A stretch of 37,455 bases of DNA from positions 1 through 37,455 of the forward strand of contig WLHF01000002.1 in the NCBI GenBank assembly GCA_009702835.1. Reading direction: 5' to 3'. Both the position numbers and the translations under genes were made by a program. This document shows positions 1-6,625 of this stretch, one piece after another. The stretch is from Actinomycetota bacterium. Lineage in GTDB: Bacteria; Actinomycetota; Actinomycetes; Nanopelagicales; Nanopelagicaceae. Under the pieces are notes generated by a model. That model was not told the DNA's origin. It made no database searches and worked only from the letters and a program-made list of their open reading frames with translations. Every line of letters begins with the position of its first letter. Within the stretch, counting starts at the first letter, position 1.

Positions 1-198
1 AACCAGCCCACCGATTACTCTCTCGCTGTCGCCATCTCCATAAGTATTTGCTGTATCGATGAAATTCCCACCAGCTTCAATATAAGCCCGGCATTGATCT
101 GCAGCTTCATGTTCATCGGTATCGCGACCCCAGGTCATAGTGCCAAGACCCAAACGCGAGAGCATTAATCCACTATTGCCTGCTCTGCGCATTTCCAT
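1..198 (-). CDS. Aldo/keto reductase, N-terminal part (runs off the left edge)
   Basis: Sixty-six codons of an NAD(P)H-dependent aldo/keto reductase are visible; the rest lies outside the window. The translation starts MEMRRAGNSGLMLSRLGLGT and continues with a strand matching the first beta-alpha unit of the family. The D-T-A-x-x-Y-G motif follows (about residues 51-57), giving the catalytic Asp and Tyr; the Lys and His of the tetrad would be beyond the edge. The ATG at 198 is chosen because TAAGGT stands six bases before it, the leaderless pattern seen across this window, and no Shine-Dalgarno sequence is present. A second in-frame ATG lies two codons later. The gene is divergent from the histidine phosphatase gene. 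Substrate unknown. Confidence 0.85.
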   Translation of the reverse strand, partial: MEMRRAGNSGLMLSRLGLGTMTWGRDTDEHEAADQCRAYIEAGGNFIDTANTYGDGDSERVIGGLV

Positions 199-204
199 GG
201 GGCG

Positions 205-210
205 ACCTTA
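205..210 (-). promoter_or_regulatory. Putative -10 element (TAAGGT), leaderless, for the aldo/keto reductase
   Basis: TAAGGT on the minus strand ends six bases before the ATG at 198. Identical TAAGGT hexamers stand 6-8 bases before the starts at 4244, 9565 and 27153. No -35 match is obvious. Confidence 0.5.
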
Positions 211-236
211 GCAAGGCGGTGGCGAAAAACCTGCGA

Positions 237-242
237 TAGCCT
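237..242 (+). promoter_or_regulatory. Putative -10 element (TAGCCT), leaderless, for the histidine phosphatase gene
   Basis: TAGCCT fits TANNNT and is followed by seven bases and then the ATG at 250. No purine-rich ribosome binding site precedes that ATG, so a leaderless transcript is the simplest reading. Confidence 0.45.
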
Positions 243-249
243 TATCTTT

Positions 250-927
250 ATGCAGATAGTTTTGATTCGACATGCCCACTCTGAAGCCAATGCCAGAGGC
301 GTTCTTTCTGGACGTATCTCTGGCGTCCATCTATCTGCAACTGGCGTCTCTCAATCCCAAGAACTTATTACTCGCTTAGGAGCGATAATCGTCAGTGAGC
401 TTCGTATTAGTCCGCTAGAGCGCTGCGCCGAAACCATTAATCCGTGGTGGGAGAGCATAGGCAAGAAAAGTAATCGTGGCTTAGATATTGTAAAAGATGA
501 GAATTTAATTGAAGTGGATTATGGAAAGTGGAGTGGTAAAAAACTAACGATTTTATCGTCGCATAAGCTCTGGAAGACAGTGCAAAACAATCCGAGTGCT
601 ATGTATTTTCCATCAGGAGAGGGCTTGGCGCAGATGCAAGAACGTGCCATGCGCGCAGTTCATTCCGCAATCGGTTCGAAGAAAAAAGGTGCAGCAGTTT
701 TAGTTAGCCATGGCGATGTGATTAAATCAATTGTTGCATCATGCCTAGGAATGCATCTCGATGATTTTCAACGTATTGTTATCGATCCTGCATCAGTGAC
801 AATCATTGATTTCAGTAGCTCCAAACCACGGTTGATATTGCTTAACGACTCAAGAGCAGACTTAGAGGGTTTTATTAATGCGCCATATAGGAAGCGCAAC
901 CTCTTAGGCGGAGGAGCGGGTAAGTGA
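250..927 (+). CDS. Histidine phosphatase (phosphoglycerate mutase-like) family protein
   Basis: A 225-residue member of the histidine phosphatase superfamily. The phosphate pocket is complete: R7-H8 in the N-terminal L-I-R-H-A motif (H8 is the phosphorylated His), R58 in SPLERCAET, E88 in EVDYGKWSG and H154 in VSHGD. It is the first gene of a conserved actinobacterial cluster (this gene, DUF3090, SCO1664-family, mshC; Rv2135c-Rv2130c region in M. tuberculosis) and overlaps the next gene by four bases (GTGA). The physiological substrate is not known for this subgroup. The proximity of mshC suggests, but does not prove, a link to inositol or sugar phosphate chemistry of mycothiol synthesis. Confidence 0.9.
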   Translation: MQIVLIRHAHSEANARGVLSGRISGVHLSATGVSQSQELITRLGAIIVSELRISPLERCAETINPWWESIGKKSNRGLDIVKDENLIEVDYGKWSGKKLTILSSHKLWKTVQNNPSAMYFPSGEGLAQMQERAMRAVHSAIGSKKKGAAVLVSHGDVIKSIVASCLGMHLDDFQRIVIDPASVTIIDFSSSKPRLILLNDSRADLEGFINAPYRKRNLLGGGAGK

Positions 928-1430
928 GCTTTGTCTTTGACTCGGTAAATCGATTTGTAGCCGGCACCGTTGGAGAGCCAGGAGAGCGCGCTTTTTTTAT
1001 TCAAGCACAAAATGGGACACGACTAGTAACCCTCGCCCTAGAAAAAGCGCAAGTGGCAGCCTTGGCCGAACGTCTTGCGATCGTAATGAATGATCTACGC
1101 AGAAATGATTTTTCGCTGAAGATGCTGGATTTGGCCCGAGATGATGCGCCACTCAATACACCTATTGAAGCGGAGTTTGCAGTTGGATCTATTTCAATGT
1201 CTTGGGATGAGATCGAATCTAGAATGAGTATAGAGCTCTTTGAAATTGCCTCCCCCGATGAGGAGTCAGGTAACTCCCTAAAGGTCGCTCTCGATATTTC
1301 GCAGTGCGGTGCATTTGTTAAACGTTCTAAGGCGTTGGTGAGTGCAGGTCGTTTGCCATGTCCATTCTGTGGTTTTCCGATAGATCCGCAGGCTCACTTA
1401 TGCCCGAGGGCCAATGGCTATCGACGATAA
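924..1430 (+). CDS. DUF3090 family protein
   Basis: A 168-residue protein of the actinobacterial DUF3090 family, recognised from its N-terminal beta-rich segment (FDSVNRFVAGTVGEPGERAF) and its C-terminal Cys cluster: CPFCG, a short spacer, then HLCPRANG. The Cys residues look like a small zinc ribbon. Function is unknown. The start is a GTG overlapping the stop of the phosphatase gene, with GGAGGAG about eight bases upstream as ribosome binding site, so the two genes are translationally coupled. Its 3' end overlaps the following gene by 17 bases. Strict co-occurrence with the SCO1664-family gene in Actinobacteria suggests the two products act together (inference). Confidence 0.88.
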   Translation: MSFVFDSVNRFVAGTVGEPGERAFFIQAQNGTRLVTLALEKAQVAALAERLAIVMNDLRRNDFSLKMLDLARDDAPLNTPIEAEFAVGSISMSWDEIESRMSIELFEIASPDEESGNSLKVALDISQCGAFVKRSKALVSAGRLPCPFCGFPIDPQAHLCPRANGYRR

Positions 1431-2118
1431 GTTTGAACTTCTCTCCATTGGTGATTTAAACGTAACGGGCAGATTAGTCGATGCTTCAAATGCAACTTTG
1501 TATGCCACAGCCACACATGGAGATCAATCGATAACTTGTATCTACAAACCCATCGCCGGCGAAAGACCACTTTGGGATTTCCCAGATGGGGCTTTGGCCT
1601 ATCGGGAGTACGCAGCGTTTCTAATCAGTAACACACTTGGTTTTAATCTAGTTCCACTCACAATTTTGCGTGATGGTCCTTATGGTTTTGGAATGGTGCA
1701 AGAGTGGATTGACATTGATGAGAGCATTGATCTCGGCACATTTTTCTCTTCTGATAACCCAATGCTTCGATCAATGGCCTTATTTGATGCGATTATCAAT
1801 AACACAGATAGAAAGATTGGTCATCTTCTACCAACTCCCGCCGGAGAATTATTTGGTTGTGATCACGGGGTCACGTTTCATAGTGAGAATAAACTGCGTA
1901 CCGTACTTTGGCAGTGGGCTGGTGATCCACTGACAAAAGATGAAATTCAAATCCTAGAAAGAGCACGGCAGTCGATTGTGCAGGAGATCGATCTCTCTCC
2001 TTATTTGACAACGACAGAGTTAAACGCCCTTTCTTTGCGCATAGATACATTGATATCTAATGGTGCAATGCCTACACCTAATCCGGATTGGCCGGCTGTG
2101 CCATGGCCGGCCTTTTAG
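1414..2118 (+). CDS. SCO1664 family protein (PI3/4-kinase- or HipA-like fold)
   Basis: A 234-residue protein matching the SCO1664 family of Actinobacteria. The layout is that of an atypical kinase: a possible ATP-binding Lys (K45) in CIYKP, an Arg-Glu pair in YREY (64-65), a catalytic-loop-like N-N-T-D-R-K (129-134) with D132 as likely base, and C-D-H-G (D150) in the place of the metal-binding DFG-type Asp. The arrangement recalls HipA and phosphatidylinositol kinases, but the substrate is unknown. The ATG lies inside the end of the DUF3090 gene. The last codons encode a repeated W-P-A because a GC-rich inverted repeat, a likely terminator, is embedded there. Confidence 0.85.
   Translation: MAIDDKFELLSIGDLNVTGRLVDASNATLYATATHGDQSITCIYKPIAGERPLWDFPDGALAYREYAAFLISNTLGFNLVPLTILRDGPYGFGMVQEWIDIDESIDLGTFFSSDNPMLRSMALFDAIINNTDRKIGHLLPTPAGELFGCDHGVTFHSENKLRTVLWQWAGDPLTKDEIQILERARQSIVQEIDLSPYLTTTELNALSLRIDTLISNGAMPTPNPDWPAVPWPAF
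2090..2116 (+). terminator. Intrinsic terminator embedded in the 3' end of the SCO1664-family gene
   Basis: GGCCGGC (2090-2096) and GCCGGCC (2106-2112) form an all-GC 7-bp stem with a nine-base loop, followed by TTTT (2113-2116). The T-tract contains the last sense codon (TTT) and the first base of the TAG stop. The next gene has its own -10-like hexamer 15 bases downstream. Confidence 0.6.
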
Positions 2119-2130
2119 TCCAGGATTAAC

Positions 2131-2136
2131 TAGGAT
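2131..2136 (+). promoter_or_regulatory. Putative -10 element (TAGGAT), leaderless, for mshC
   Basis: TAGGAT ends six bases before the GTG at 2143. The purine stretch AAGGGA directly abuts the GTG and is too close to serve as a Shine-Dalgarno site, favouring leaderless initiation. Confidence 0.5.
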
Positions 2137-2142
2137 AAGGGA

Positions 2143-3384
2143 GTGAAATCCTGGGACACTGTCGCCATTCCTACCTTAGCTAGTGGTGTAGACGTATTGC
2201 CACTTTATCTAACAAACTCACGTTCAGGCCACAAAGAGTTAGTACCTACAAAACCCAGTTACCGAATGTATGTCTGCGGAATAACACCATACGACGCTAC
2301 CCACCTAGGGCATGCGGCTACATATTTGACCTTCGATTTAATCAATCGATATCTACGAGCGCAGGGTGCAGAGGTCAACTATGTTCAGAATATTACGGAT
2401 ATAGATGACCCACTTCTTGAGCGTGCAAAACGTGATGGCGTTGATTGGACTGATTTAGCACATTCACAGATCAAACTTTTCGCCAATGACATGTTCAATC
2501 TGCGTGTTATTCCACCTGCACATTACATCGGGGCAGTTGATTCGATACCGCTAGTTGTAAAGTCGATAGAAGATTTGGATAAACGAGGTTCTATATATCC
2601 AATAGGAAGTGATTACTACTTCTCTAACTCTGCTGAATCAGATTTTGGTGCACTCTCTCATATGAGTCAATCAGAGATGGAAGCGATTTTTGCCGAGCGT
2701 GGAGGAGATCCAACACTGGCCGGCAAGATTCACTCACTTGACTGTTTAGTTTGGATGTCACAGCGAGAAGGTGAGCCAGGATGGCCTTCACCCTTTGGTG
2801 TTGGGCGCCCTGGCTGGCATATTGAATGTACTGCGATCGCACTTGAATACCTTAATCCAGGTTCTCAGGAGAGTTGTCTCATCGATATTCAAGGTGGTGG
2901 AAGTGATTTGATTTTCCCTCACCATGAAATGTGTAGATCCCAGGCGCGAATCCTTACCGGAAAAGAGTTAGCGGCTAACTACGTACACGCCGGAATGATT
3001 GGTTTAGATGGTGAAAAGATGAGTAAGAGCAAGGGAAATCTTGTTCTTGTCTCTAATTTAGTTGCCAATGGCGTAGATCCTATGGCCATTCGATATGCAT
3101 TGATGGGCCATCATTACCGAAATGATCAGATGTGGAGTACGGAATTACTAGACCGAGCACAATCATCGTTAAAGCGTTTGCGAAAAGCCATAGCAATGAA
3201 TACGGTTTATGAGAGCTCTGGTTTGATTCAGATAATTATTGCCAGCTTAGCCGATGATTTGAATACTCCTACAGTGATTGCCGCCATTGAAGAATGGGTC
3301 GAAAAAACTTTGCAAGGCTCAATCGGGGGGGATGTAACAGCAGTACGGTTTAGCTTAGATGCTTTATTGGGATTGAAGCTTTAA
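2143..3384 (+). CDS. mshC: MshC, cysteine:GlcN-Ins ligase of mycothiol synthesis
   Basis: Ligates L-cysteine to 1D-myo-inositol 2-amino-2-deoxy-alpha-D-glucopyranoside using ATP, the third enzymatic step of mycothiol synthesis in the cytoplasm. It is a 413-residue class I tRNA-synthetase relative of CysS. The MshC-type N-terminus reads YVCGITPYDATHLGHAATY, with zinc ligand C45 and the HIGH-like H-L-G-H at 54-57. Further zinc ligands are expected in GWHIEC and FPHHE, and KMSKS lies at 292-296. T-P-Y-D-A-T-H separates it from ordinary CysS, and the length is that of MshC; the long C-terminal anticodon part of CysS is missing. Its stop overlaps the convergent PAC2 gene stop on TTAA. Confidence 0.95.
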   Translation: MKSWDTVAIPTLASGVDVLPLYLTNSRSGHKELVPTKPSYRMYVCGITPYDATHLGHAATYLTFDLINRYLRAQGAEVNYVQNITDIDDPLLERAKRDGVDWTDLAHSQIKLFANDMFNLRVIPPAHYIGAVDSIPLVVKSIEDLDKRGSIYPIGSDYYFSNSAESDFGALSHMSQSEMEAIFAERGGDPTLAGKIHSLDCLVWMSQREGEPGWPSPFGVGRPGWHIECTAIALEYLNPGSQESCLIDIQGGGSDLIFPHHEMCRSQARILTGKELAANYVHAGMIGLDGEKMSKSKGNLVLVSNLVANGVDPMAIRYALMGHHYRNDQMWSTELLDRAQSSLKRLRKAIAMNTVYESSGLIQIIIASLADDLNTPTVIAAIEEWVEKTLQGSIGGDVTAVRFSLDALLGLKL

Positions 3385-4244
3385 TCTTGAGAACGACGAC
3401 GTAGATAACGCTCAAACTCTTTTGCGATCATGTCACCAGATATCTCAGGGATATCAGCGGCATCTTTGCTCTCTTCTAAATTCTTAATATACTCTGCAAC
3501 ATCGTTATCATCTTTAGCCAATGTATTTATCTCCACCTCCCAAGCATCCGATGCCAATGCAAGTTCATCTTGAGGTATTGCGATAGTGAGAAAATCTTCG
3601 AGAGCATGAATTAAAGCCAATGAGGCCTTGGGTGATGGAGCATTTGAGGCGTAGTGGGGTACGGGCACCCATAATGAAACGGCGTCAATACCGCGACGTT
3701 GGCATCCATCATGAATGACGCCTAAAATTCCAGTTGAACCTTCGTAGGTTGATATCTCCACATCTAAACGTGTTGCGATTTTTGGATTAGCAGCGGTTAT
3801 GTTTACCGTGATTGGTCTGCTGTGTGGAATATCTGCAAGTAGCGAGCCCATCGTGAGAATCATCGAAACCTCACAATCATCGGCTAAATCCAAAAGCTCA
3901 CGCGTAAAACTCTTCCATCGCATAGATGGCTCCACACCCTTTACGATCACGAGATCATGATCGAGATGAGGAAGTACAAGACCATATACCTCGGTAGTTG
4001 GCCAGGTAATTTTTCGCGAATCACTCTCATCTGTAAATACTTGCGGCCGGTTGACTTGAAAATCATAGAAATCTTCAGGATCCACATCTGCGATCAACTG
4101 CGGAAGAATCTCACTTGAATCATCGCGCCACGCTGCAATCAAATGATCGAGGGCACCTGTCGCCGCCTCACCTGCATCGTTCCAACCAGAGAAGGCGATC
4201 ACCATTACTGGATTCCTTAACGTCGGAATCTGATGTATCTCCAC
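3381..4244 (-). CDS. PAC2 family protein (proteasome-assembly-chaperone fold)
   Basis: A 287-residue member of the PAC2 family (Rv2125-like), recognised by the early NPVMVIAFSGWNDAGEAATG motif, the alpha/beta body and a charged C-terminal helix. In eukaryotes PAC2 helps assemble proteasomes; the bacterial role is not established. I place the start at the GTG at 4244 (MEIHQIPTLRNP), because TAAGGT stands eight bases before it and family members begin close to this point. A longer frame begins at TTG 4274, but AGGAGG lies inside that extension. Neighbours are mshC (convergent) and a HAD phosphatase (divergent), as in other Actinobacteria. No proteasome gene lies in the window, so a proteasomal role is doubtful here. 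Confidence 0.82.
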   Translation of the reverse strand: MEIHQIPTLRNPVMVIAFSGWNDAGEAATGALDHLIAAWRDDSSEILPQLIADVDPEDFYDFQVNRPQVFTDESDSRKITWPTTEVYGLVLPHLDHDLVIVKGVEPSMRWKSFTRELLDLADDCEVSMILTMGSLLADIPHSRPITVNITAANPKIATRLDVEISTYEGSTGILGVIHDGCQRRGIDAVSLWVPVPHYASNAPSPKASLALIHALEDFLTIAIPQDELALASDAWEVEINTLAKDDNDVAEYIKNLEESKDAADIPEISGDMIAKEFERYLRRRSQD

Positions 4245-4252
4245 ATTAACAA

Positions 4253-4258
4253 ACCTTA
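4253..4258 (-). promoter_or_regulatory. Putative -10 element (TAAGGT) for the PAC2 gene
   Basis: TAAGGT on the minus strand, eight bases before the GTG at 4244. Only three bases separate it from the oppositely directed -10-like TACCCT of the HAD gene. Confidence 0.45.
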
Positions 4259-4261
4259 CGG

Positions 4262-4267
4262 TACCCT
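4262..4267 (+). promoter_or_regulatory. Putative -10 element (TACCCT), leaderless, for the HAD phosphatase gene
   Basis: TACCCT is followed by seven bases and the GTG at 4275. The expected -35 position falls on the start codon of the divergent PAC2 gene. Confidence 0.42.
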
Positions 4268-4274
4268 CCTGCAA

Positions 4275-4961
4275 GTGACGAACTCAAACGAGCGCCGTTT
4301 TTTTGACGCCATTTTCTTTGATATGGATGGCCTCATGGTCGACTCCGAGCCGCTGTGGCTCGAATCTGAATCAGAGATCACAGCCGCCTATGGATATCAA
4401 TGGCAGGCCCAAGATCAAGTAGCATGCTTAGGCGGTCCACTTTCGCGCGTTGGTGAATATATGTCTGTTCGATGCCTAGGTGTCGAATCACCCGCCTACT
4501 TCACCCAAAAACTTATTGACGTCCAATGTGCGAAGTTGCGGGGAAAAACTCCTTTGATGCCAGGTGCTATCGAACTTGTTCGTGAGCTTGCAGCACATGG
4601 AATAGCAACTGCATTAGTTTCAGCTAGTCCACGTATTATCGTCGATGCAGTCCTAGATAACCTGGGAGGTAGTCCATTTCCCTTCTCTATTAGTTCCGAT
4701 GATGTTATCAACACAAAGCCTCATCCCGATGCGTATCTACTAGCGGCAAAAAAATCCGGTGCAGAGATATCGAATTCGTTGATCTTTGAGGATTCGCTAA
4801 CCGGTGTAGCAGCTGCACAAGCCAGCGGTGCTTGGCTCATAGCGGTGCCTCATCTAGTAACGGTTCTTGAAAGCACGCGTGTTCGGAGTATCAGGAGCTT
4901 GCAGCAACTCTCTTTTGCTAAGTTGGCGGAGTTATTCGAAGATTTTTCAGCCGCGATTTAA
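4275..4961 (+). CDS. HAD-family phosphatase (beta-phosphoglucomutase-like)
   Basis: A 228-residue haloacid dehalogenase-type phosphohydrolase. All four HAD motifs are visible: FFDMDGLMVDSEP (nucleophile D16, acid D18), the Ser of ALVSASPR (motif II), the Lys of NTKPHPDAYL (motif III) and FEDSLTGVAAAQASG (motif IV). A helical cap sits between motifs I and II, as in the beta-phosphoglucomutase/gph subfamily. The likely substrate is a small sugar or nucleotide phosphate, not predictable. The GTG at 4275 is preferred over the ATG at 4233 because it follows a TACCCT hexamer by seven bases and the longer frame would overlap the PAC2 start. The stop overlaps the convergent nuclease gene on TTAA. Confidence 0.85.
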   Translation: MTNSNERRFFDAIFFDMDGLMVDSEPLWLESESEITAAYGYQWQAQDQVACLGGPLSRVGEYMSVRCLGVESPAYFTQKLIDVQCAKLRGKTPLMPGAIELVRELAAHGIATALVSASPRIIVDAVLDNLGGSPFPFSISSDDVINTKPHPDAYLLAAKKSGAEISNSLIFEDSLTGVAAAQASGAWLIAVPHLVTVLESTRVRSIRSLQQLSFAKLAELFEDFSAAI

Positions 4962-5722
4962 CGTACATGTGCTGGACAGATAGTCTTAAAGAAACACCAA
5001 TCACACAACCTGCTGGGCTTGGGTGGCCAGTAATTTTTTTCGATTGAAATAAATATATCTTTTGCGACGCGGTGTAAAAACTTTTCTGCTGATTCAATAT
5101 CGGCCATTGTCGGGTTGTTCTTTATCAACTTGCCGTCGCCTAAGTAGATTAACTGCAACAAACGGGGGAGCACACCGCTAGTTTTCCAGTACAAGAGTGC
5201 ATACACGCGTAGTTGAAAGAGAGCCTTATCCTCCCACCCTGATTTGGGAGCTTTGCCAGTTTTGTAATCCACGATGCGCACCTCACCTGTTGCTGCTATA
5301 TCTAAGCGGTCGACATATCCGTGTAGATAGACATTTTCTTCAAAGTTATTCTCTAAATGCATCTCTCGATGGGTTGCTTCAAAACTTGAGGGTTGTTCGA
5401 GTGTAAAATATGTAGTGAGAAGGGATGATGCGCGATCTAGCCACTCTTTTTCATTTGTGACCAACTCGGTTAGCTCGGGCTTTGCATCAACCTGAGCCCT
5501 CCAACGAGATGGAAGTAGATCGATAGCAGTTTGAGGGGTGCGATCAGTTGGAATACTTTCAAAAAGATCGTGCAAAACAGTGTGGACGAGAGTTCCTCGC
5601 TCAGCATCTAGGCTAGGCGGTTGCGGAAGTCGATCTATCGCACGGTATTTATAGAGTTGCGGGCAATTGGTGTAGTCACTGACACTGCTAGGGGAGAGGC
5701 GTAGACGGGAATCCATATTCAC
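4958..5722 (-). CDS. RecB-family PD-(D/E)XK nuclease with likely Fe-S cluster
   Basis: A 254-residue nuclease of the RecB/Cas4-like PD-(D/E)XK superfamily. Seen in order: SPSSVSDYTNCPQLYKYR near the N-terminus (first cluster Cys), ERGTLVHTVLHDLFE (motif His), GYVDRLDI (metal Asp), IVDYKTGK (catalytic Asp and Lys), QLRVYALLYW (Q-x3-Y motif) and C-terminal C-D-W-C then C-P (three further Cys). The 1+3 Cys layout matches the AddB/Cas4-type 4Fe-4S cluster. It probably acts on DNA ends or flaps in repair (Rv2119-like). The GTG at 5722 is chosen because TATCTT precedes it by seven bases; an ATG two codons later is also possible. Confidence 0.85.
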   Translation of the reverse strand: MNMDSRLRLSPSSVSDYTNCPQLYKYRAIDRLPQPPSLDAERGTLVHTVLHDLFESIPTDRTPQTAIDLLPSRWRAQVDAKPELTELVTNEKEWLDRASSLLTTYFTLEQPSSFEATHREMHLENNFEENVYLHGYVDRLDIAATGEVRIVDYKTGKAPKSGWEDKALFQLRVYALLYWKTSGVLPRLLQLIYLGDGKLIKNNPTMADIESAEKFLHRVAKDIFISIEKNYWPPKPSRLCDWCFFKTICPAHVR

Positions 5723-5729
5723 GTGTTGC

Positions 5730-5735
5730 AAGATA
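5730..5735 (-). promoter_or_regulatory. Putative -10 element (TATCTT), leaderless, for the RecB-type nuclease gene
   Basis: TATCTT on the minus strand is followed by seven bases and the GTG at 5722; there is no Shine-Dalgarno match. Confidence 0.42.
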
Positions 5736-5761
5736 CCCGTACTCGGTCGATTTTTTTCATC

Positions 5762-5767
5762 TAAGAT
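5762..5767 (+). promoter_or_regulatory. Putative -10 element (TAAGAT), leaderless, for trmI
   Basis: TAAGAT is followed by six bases and the GTG at 5774. No ribosome binding site is visible. Confidence 0.5.
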
Positions 5768-5773
5768 ACTCTC

Positions 5774-6625
5774 GTGTCGAATTTGGGGTACTTCGCAGCT
5801 GGTGATCGGATTCAATTAACCGACCCCAAAGGTAAGTTATACAGTTTTACAATCGTGTCTGGAAAAGAGTGGCATACGCACAAGGGTTGGATCACTCATG
5901 ATGAGCTAATTGGAATGCCTGAAGGCTCCGTCGTAATGACAACTGCGGGATTAAAATTTACTGCATTTAAGCCACTTTTGGCAGATTTCGTTTTGACGAT
6001 GCCTCGCGGGGCCACAATCGTCTATCCAAAAGATGCCGCCATGATTGTTGGCTTAGCCGATATTTATCCAGGGGCCCGGGTACTAGAGGCCGGAGTCGGG
6101 AGTGGTGCGCTAACAATCTCACTTCTTCGCGCCTGTGGAGCCAGCGGAAGCCTTCATTCGGTGGAGCGTCGAGCAGATTTTGCGGAGAATGCGCGCTCAA
6201 ATGTTGAAAGCTACTTCGGTGCCTTACCCTCCAACTGGATGCTCACCGTTGGAGATTTACAGGATCAAGATGTAGTTGATAGTTACGACCGAGTTATTTT
6301 AGACATGCTCGCACCGTGGGAGTGTGTTGATTTAGCTGCACGTGCACTTCGACCTGGCGGAGTATTTCTGGCCTACGTCGCAACCACTACTCAGTTATCG
6401 GTGACTGCCGAGGCTATCAAGGCCGATGGCAGATTTACTGAGCCAGAGAGTTCAGAGACCATTGTGCGCGGCTGGCATCACGAGGGTCTTGCTGTGCGTC
6501 CACAGCAGCGCATGATAGGTCACACAGGATTTTTGATTCAAACGAGAAAGATGGCACCAGGAGTCGAAGTTCTTGCTAGACGTCGCAGACCAGCTAAAGG
6601 AGCTTACGGTGTCTCGGAAGATTGA
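5774..6625 (+). CDS. trmI: tRNA (adenine-58-N1)-methyltransferase TrmI
   Basis: Methylates N1 of A58 in the T-loop of tRNA using S-adenosylmethionine. The 283-residue protein has the N-terminal beta domain typical of TrmI (about 1-75, including GKEWHTHKGWITHDELIG), then the class I methyltransferase fold with SAM motif VLEAGVGSGALT (103-114), an acidic SVERR, and VILDMLAPWE, which carries the catalytic-pocket Asp. Length and order match Rv2118c. The GTG start is leaderless-like. The last 17 bases overlap pafB. In mycobacteria the arc/mpa-dop-pup-prcBA-pafA genes come between trmI and pafB; none is present here. Confidence 0.93.
   Translation: MSNLGYFAAGDRIQLTDPKGKLYSFTIVSGKEWHTHKGWITHDELIGMPEGSVVMTTAGLKFTAFKPLLADFVLTMPRGATIVYPKDAAMIVGLADIYPGARVLEAGVGSGALTISLLRACGASGSLHSVERRADFAENARSNVESYFGALPSNWMLTVGDLQDQDVVDSYDRVILDMLAPWECVDLAARALRPGGVFLAYVATTTQLSVTAEAIKADGRFTEPESSETIVRGWHHEGLAVRPQQRMIGHTGFLIQTRKMAPGVEVLARRRRPAKGAYGVSED

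Noticed and set aside
2143-3384. Annotation as cysteinyl-tRNA synthetase
   Set aside because: The T-P-Y-D-A-T-H motif, the length near 413 residues without a full anticodon domain, and the DUF3090/SCO1664 neighbourhood identify MshC.
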